Source: an uncultured Eubacteriales bacterium
Lineage (GTDB): Bacteria; Bacillota; Clostridia; Oscillospirales; Acutalibacteraceae
NCBI GenBank assembly: GCA_900320415.1
Contig: ONSE01000050.1
Span: 1 to 9,306 of the forward strand
DNA length: 9,306 bases
Direction: 5' to 3'
Under the pieces are notes generated by a model. The model searched no databases, was not told the DNA's origin, and was given only the letters and a program-made list of their open reading frames with translations. This document shows, in pieces, positions 6,517-9,306 of the stretch; position 1 is the stretch's first letter; each line of letters starts with the position of its first letter. The position numbers were made by a program, and so were the translations under genes.

Positions 6517-9306
6517 ACGTGAATGGATCAGCTGATAGAACGCTTCTATCTTGGACGTTTCCTCGTCCATGCCGTCGTGCCAGTTCTTTTCGATCGCTTC
6601 CGTGATCATCTTGTAGTCGATCGGAATGACCTTCTTGAATTTCGGGAGATATTCCGTGAAATGCTCCAGGATCTCCGCCCCCTTTTTGCTTCCTGTCGCC
6701 GCGACGTGCTCCGCGATCAGAGTGCGCAGCTCCTCAACATCGCGCTGCGCGGTGACCTCTCCGCATTCCACCAGCTCCTTGTTGAGACGCTTGTAGAGGT
6801 GGTGGCGCTCATCGAGGACGTACGCCACACCTCCGGACATTCCCGCGGCAAAGTTTTTGCCGGTTCTGCCGAGAATGACGACCTTGCCGCCCGTCATGTA
6901 CTCGCAGCCGTGTTCTCCAACGCCCTCAACAACGGCTGTCGCGCCTGAGTTGCGCACGCAGAAGCGCTCGCCCGCTATGCCGTTGATGAACGCCTTGCCG
7001 CTTGTCGCGCCGTAGAGAGCAACGTTGCCGACAATGATGTTTTCCTCCGCCCTGAAGCGTGAGCCCTTGGGGGGATAGACGATCAGCTTGCCGCCCGAAA
7101 GACCCTTGCCGAAGTAGTCGTTGCTGTCGCCGCGCAGCTCCATGGTCAGGCCGTTCGGGATAAACGCGCCGAAGCTCTGTCCGCCCGAGCCGCTGCAGAT
7201 GATTTTGAAGGTGTCGTCCGCAAGGGTGTCGCCGTATTTTTTGGTGATTTCGGAGCCGAAGGCGGTTCCCAGAGAGCGGTCGGTGTTTTTGATGTTGATT
7301 TCGATGGTTTTTGCTTCGCCTGTCTGAAGAGCTTTCTTCAGCCTTTTCTCGATAACCTTCTCGTCGAGGGTCTCGGAAAGGGCGAAATCGTACTTGTCCT
7401 TTTGTGTATAGCAGACTCTTTCCTGCGCGAAATCGCTGTTCAGCAGGAGAGAGAGATCGATTTTTTGTTCGCGCTCGCTGAGACCGTCCTTCACGCGGAG
7501 GAGGTCGGTTCTGCCGACCAGCTCGTCAACCGTGCGCACACCCAGCTTTGCCATATATTCACGCAGCTCCTGCGCGATAAAGAGCATGAAGTTGATGACG
7601 TACTCGGGCTTGCCCGCAAAACGCTTGCGCAGCTCGGGATTCTGAGTCGCTACGCCGAAGGGGCAGCTGTCGAGGTTGCAGACGCGCATCATCGCGCAGC
7701 CGAGCGTAACCAGCGGAGCGGTCGCGAAGCCGAATTCCTCGGCGCCGAGCATCGCCGCGATGGCGACGTCCCTGCCCGTCATCAGCTTTCCGTCGGTCTC
7801 GATGACGACCTTGCCGCGCAGACCGTTGAGAATCAGCGTCTGGTGTGCCTCGGCGAGTCCCAGCTCCCACGGAAGTCCCGCGTTGTAGATGGAGCTTCTC
7901 GGGGCGGCTCCCGTGCCGCCGTCGTAGCCTGAGATCAGAATGACCTCGGCGCCTGCCTTGGCGACGCCTGCCGCGACGGTTCCCACGCCAGCCTCAGAGA
8001 CGAGCTTTACGGAGATCCGCGCCTTTTTGTTGGCGTTTTTGAGGTCGTAGATCAGCTGCGCCAGATCCTCGATGGAGTATATATCGTGATGGGGAGGTGG
8101 CGATATCAGCGACACGCCAGGGGTGGAGTGTCTTGTCTTGGCGATCCAGGGGTAGACCTTGTTGCCGGGCAGATGACCGCCCTCGCCGGGCTTCGCTCCC
8201 TGCGCCATCTTGATCTGGATCTCATCCGCTGAATTCAGATATGCCGAGGTCACGCCGAAGCGTCCCGACGCTACCTGCTTGATCGCGGAGCAGCGGTTCA
8301 CCTTGCTGCCCTTTGTCGCGATGCGCTCGGGACTTTCACCGCCCTCGCCCGAGTTGGACTTGCCGCCGATTTGGTTCATCGCGACAGCAAGCGCCTCGTG
8401 CGCCTCCTGCGAGATGGAGCCGTAGCTCATCGCGCCGCTCTTGAAACGGCGAACGATGCTGTCAACGCTCTCTACCTCGTCGAGGGGGACGGGAGTGTCG
8501 GCATAGCGGAAGTCGAGCAGTCCGCGCAGGCTGACGGGGTTCATCTCCTCGGTGAGCATTTTTGCGTATTCCTTATATCTTTCGTAGTTGTTGAATCTTG
8601 TAGCGGACTGGAGCGCGTGAATGGTGCGCGGATTGTAGAGGTGCTCCTCCCTGCCGCTGCGCATCTTGTGACCGCCGCGCGAGGGGAGGGCGCAGGAGGT
8701 GACGAGCCCGAGGGGGTCGAAGGCGGCGGTGTGCAGCGCGTCCACGGTCTTTTCAACATCCTCGAGCGTTATGCCGCCGATACGGCTGACGGTGCCCGTG
8801 AAATACTTGTCGGTAAGCTCCCTGCTCAGACCAATCGCCTCAAAAATCTTGGAGCCCTGGTAGGATTGCAGGGTGGAAATACCCATTTTGGAGGCGATCT
8901 TAACGATGCCGTGCAGCACCGCATCGTTGTAGTCCTCAACGGCGGCGTAGTAGTCCTTGTCAAGCAGGTTGTCGTGGATCAGCTCGTGAATGGTTTCAAG
9001 AGCCAGGTAGGGATTGATCGCGCTCGCGCCGTAGGCGAGAAGCGTCGCAAAGTGGTGTACCTCACGCGGTTCTCCGCTCTCGAGAACGATCGAAAGAGCG
9101 GTTCTGCGCTTGGTGGCAACGAGGTGCTGGTGCAGGGCGGAAACCGCGAGCAGGGAGGGGATGGCGAGACGGTTCTCGTCAACGCCCCTGTCGGACAGGA
9201 TCAGAATATTCGCTCCGTCGGCACACGCCTTGTCCGCCTCGACAAACAGGCGGTTGATCGCCTTGGAAAGGCGGGTGTTTTTATAATACAGAATCGGGAT
9301 GACCGC
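6514..9306 (-). CDS. gltB: Glutamate synthase large subunit, N-terminus cut by window edge
   Basis: The alpha subunit of glutamate synthase, which makes two glutamates from glutamine and 2-oxoglutarate. The frame is open from the stop at 6514 to the right edge: 930 residues, against about 1,500 for the whole protein. By alignment from memory about 570 N-terminal residues, including the class II amidotransferase domain and its Cys1, lie outside. The GTG at 8917-8919 is internal, because residues 1-129 before it match the family (AIPSLLAVSALH, LESGEPREVHHFA, ASAINPYLA). The FMN barrel shows SGAMSYGSIS near 290-299, a GEGGESPERIA block and PGEGGHLPGNKVYPWIA. The 3Fe-4S cysteines are 537, 543 and 548 (C-x5-C-x4-C, coordinates 7663-7698). 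The C-terminal glycine-rich beta-helix spans about 704-831. First visible gene of the operon; its promoter is not in the window. Confidence 0.97.
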   Translation of the reverse strand, partial: AVIPILYYKNTRLSKAINRLFVEADKACADGANILILSDRGVDENRLAIPSLLAVSALHQHLVATKRRTALSIVLESGEPREVHHFATLLAYGASAINPYLALETIHELIHDNLLDKDYYAAVEDYNDAVLHGIVKIASKMGISTLQSYQGSKIFEAIGLSRELTDKYFTGTVSRIGGITLEDVEKTVDALHTAAFDPLGLVTSCALPSRGGHKMRSGREEHLYNPRTIHALQSATRFNNYERYKEYAKMLTEEMNPVSLRGLLDFRYADTPVPLDEVESVDSIVRRFKSGAMSYGSISQEAHEALAVAMNQIGGKSNSGEGGESPERIATKGSKVNRCSAIKQVASGRFGVTSAYLNSADEIQIKMAQGAKPGEGGHLPGNKVYPWIAKTRHSTPGVSLISPPPHHDIYSIEDLAQLIYDLKNANKKARISVKLVSEAGVGTVAAGVAKAGAEVILISGYDGGTGAAPRSSIYNAGLPWELGLAEAHQTLILNGLRGKVVIETDGKLMTGRDVAIAAMLGAEEFGFATAPLVTLGCAMMRVCNLDSCPFGVATQNPELRKRFAGKPEYVINFMLFIAQELREYMAKLGVRTVDELVGRTDLLRVKDGLSEREQKIDLSLLLNSDFAQERVCYTQKDKYDFALSETLDEKVIEKRLKKALQTGEAKTIEINIKNTDRSLGTAFGSEITKKYGDTLADDTFKIICSGSGGQSFGAFIPNGLTMELRGDSNDYFGKGLSGGKLIVYPPKGSRFRAEENIIVGNVALYGATSGKAFINGIAGERFCVRNSGATAVVEGVGEHGCEYMTGGKVVILGRTGKNFAAGMSGGVAYVLDERHHLYKRLNKELVECGEVTAQRDVEELRTLIAEHVAATGSKKGAEILEHFTEYLPKFKKVIPIDYKMITEAIEKNWHDGMDEETSKIEAFYQLIHSR

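Noticed and set aside
6514..8919. Glutamate synthase beginning at the GTG at 8917-8919 as an 801-residue protein
   Set aside because: The frame stays open for another 129 codons to the window edge and those codons match glutamate synthase. The GTG is internal and has no ribosome site of its own.

Overview
The window reads as a stretch of chromosome from a Gram-positive bacterium of the Bacillota, most likely class Clostridia (for example an Oscillospiraceae/Ruminococcaceae gut anaerobe). This rests on strong purine-rich Shine-Dalgarno sites before every gene whose start is visible, an AbrB/SpoVT-type swapped-hairpin regulator, the one-step diaminopimelate aminotransferase DapL, consensus sigma-A-type promoters, G/C-rich third codon positions, and simple hairpin plus U-tract terminators. 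The taxonomic placement is inference from gene content and style; I ran no search.

Every gene lies on the minus strand, so transcription runs from high to low coordinates. From right to left: (1) 9306-2202 is a four-gene operon, gltB (cut by the right edge) - gltD - pyrG - dapL, with gaps of 15, 8 and 8 nt. It ends at a strong intrinsic terminator at 2149-2184. (2) 2092-320 is a monocistronic unit: a TTGAAA/TACAAT promoter, a MutS-related ATPase that lacks the mismatch-reading N-terminal domain, and a GC-rich terminator. (3) 280-1 is a further unit: a near-consensus promoter overlapped by a perfect 11-bp inverted repeat, then the first 72 codons of an AbrB/MazE/SpoVT-family regulator cut by the left edge.

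The operon is about moving amino nitrogen. GltBD (NADPH glutamate synthase) makes glutamate from glutamine and 2-oxoglutarate. PyrG uses glutamine amide nitrogen to make CTP and releases glutamate. DapL uses glutamate to aminate tetrahydrodipicolinate to LL-diaminopimelate for lysine and cell-wall synthesis, returning 2-oxoglutarate. The promoter of this operon is beyond the right edge.

I found no mobile elements, CRISPR arrays, tRNA or rRNA genes, and no gene-free stretch over 300 bases. Most of the window is ordinary core metabolism. The parts that merit a second look are the operator-like DNA before the AbrB gene, the unusual Asn-Glu Walker B of the MutS relative, and the matched stop/Shine-Dalgarno junctions in the operon. 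I see no convincing evidence of a wholly new system here.
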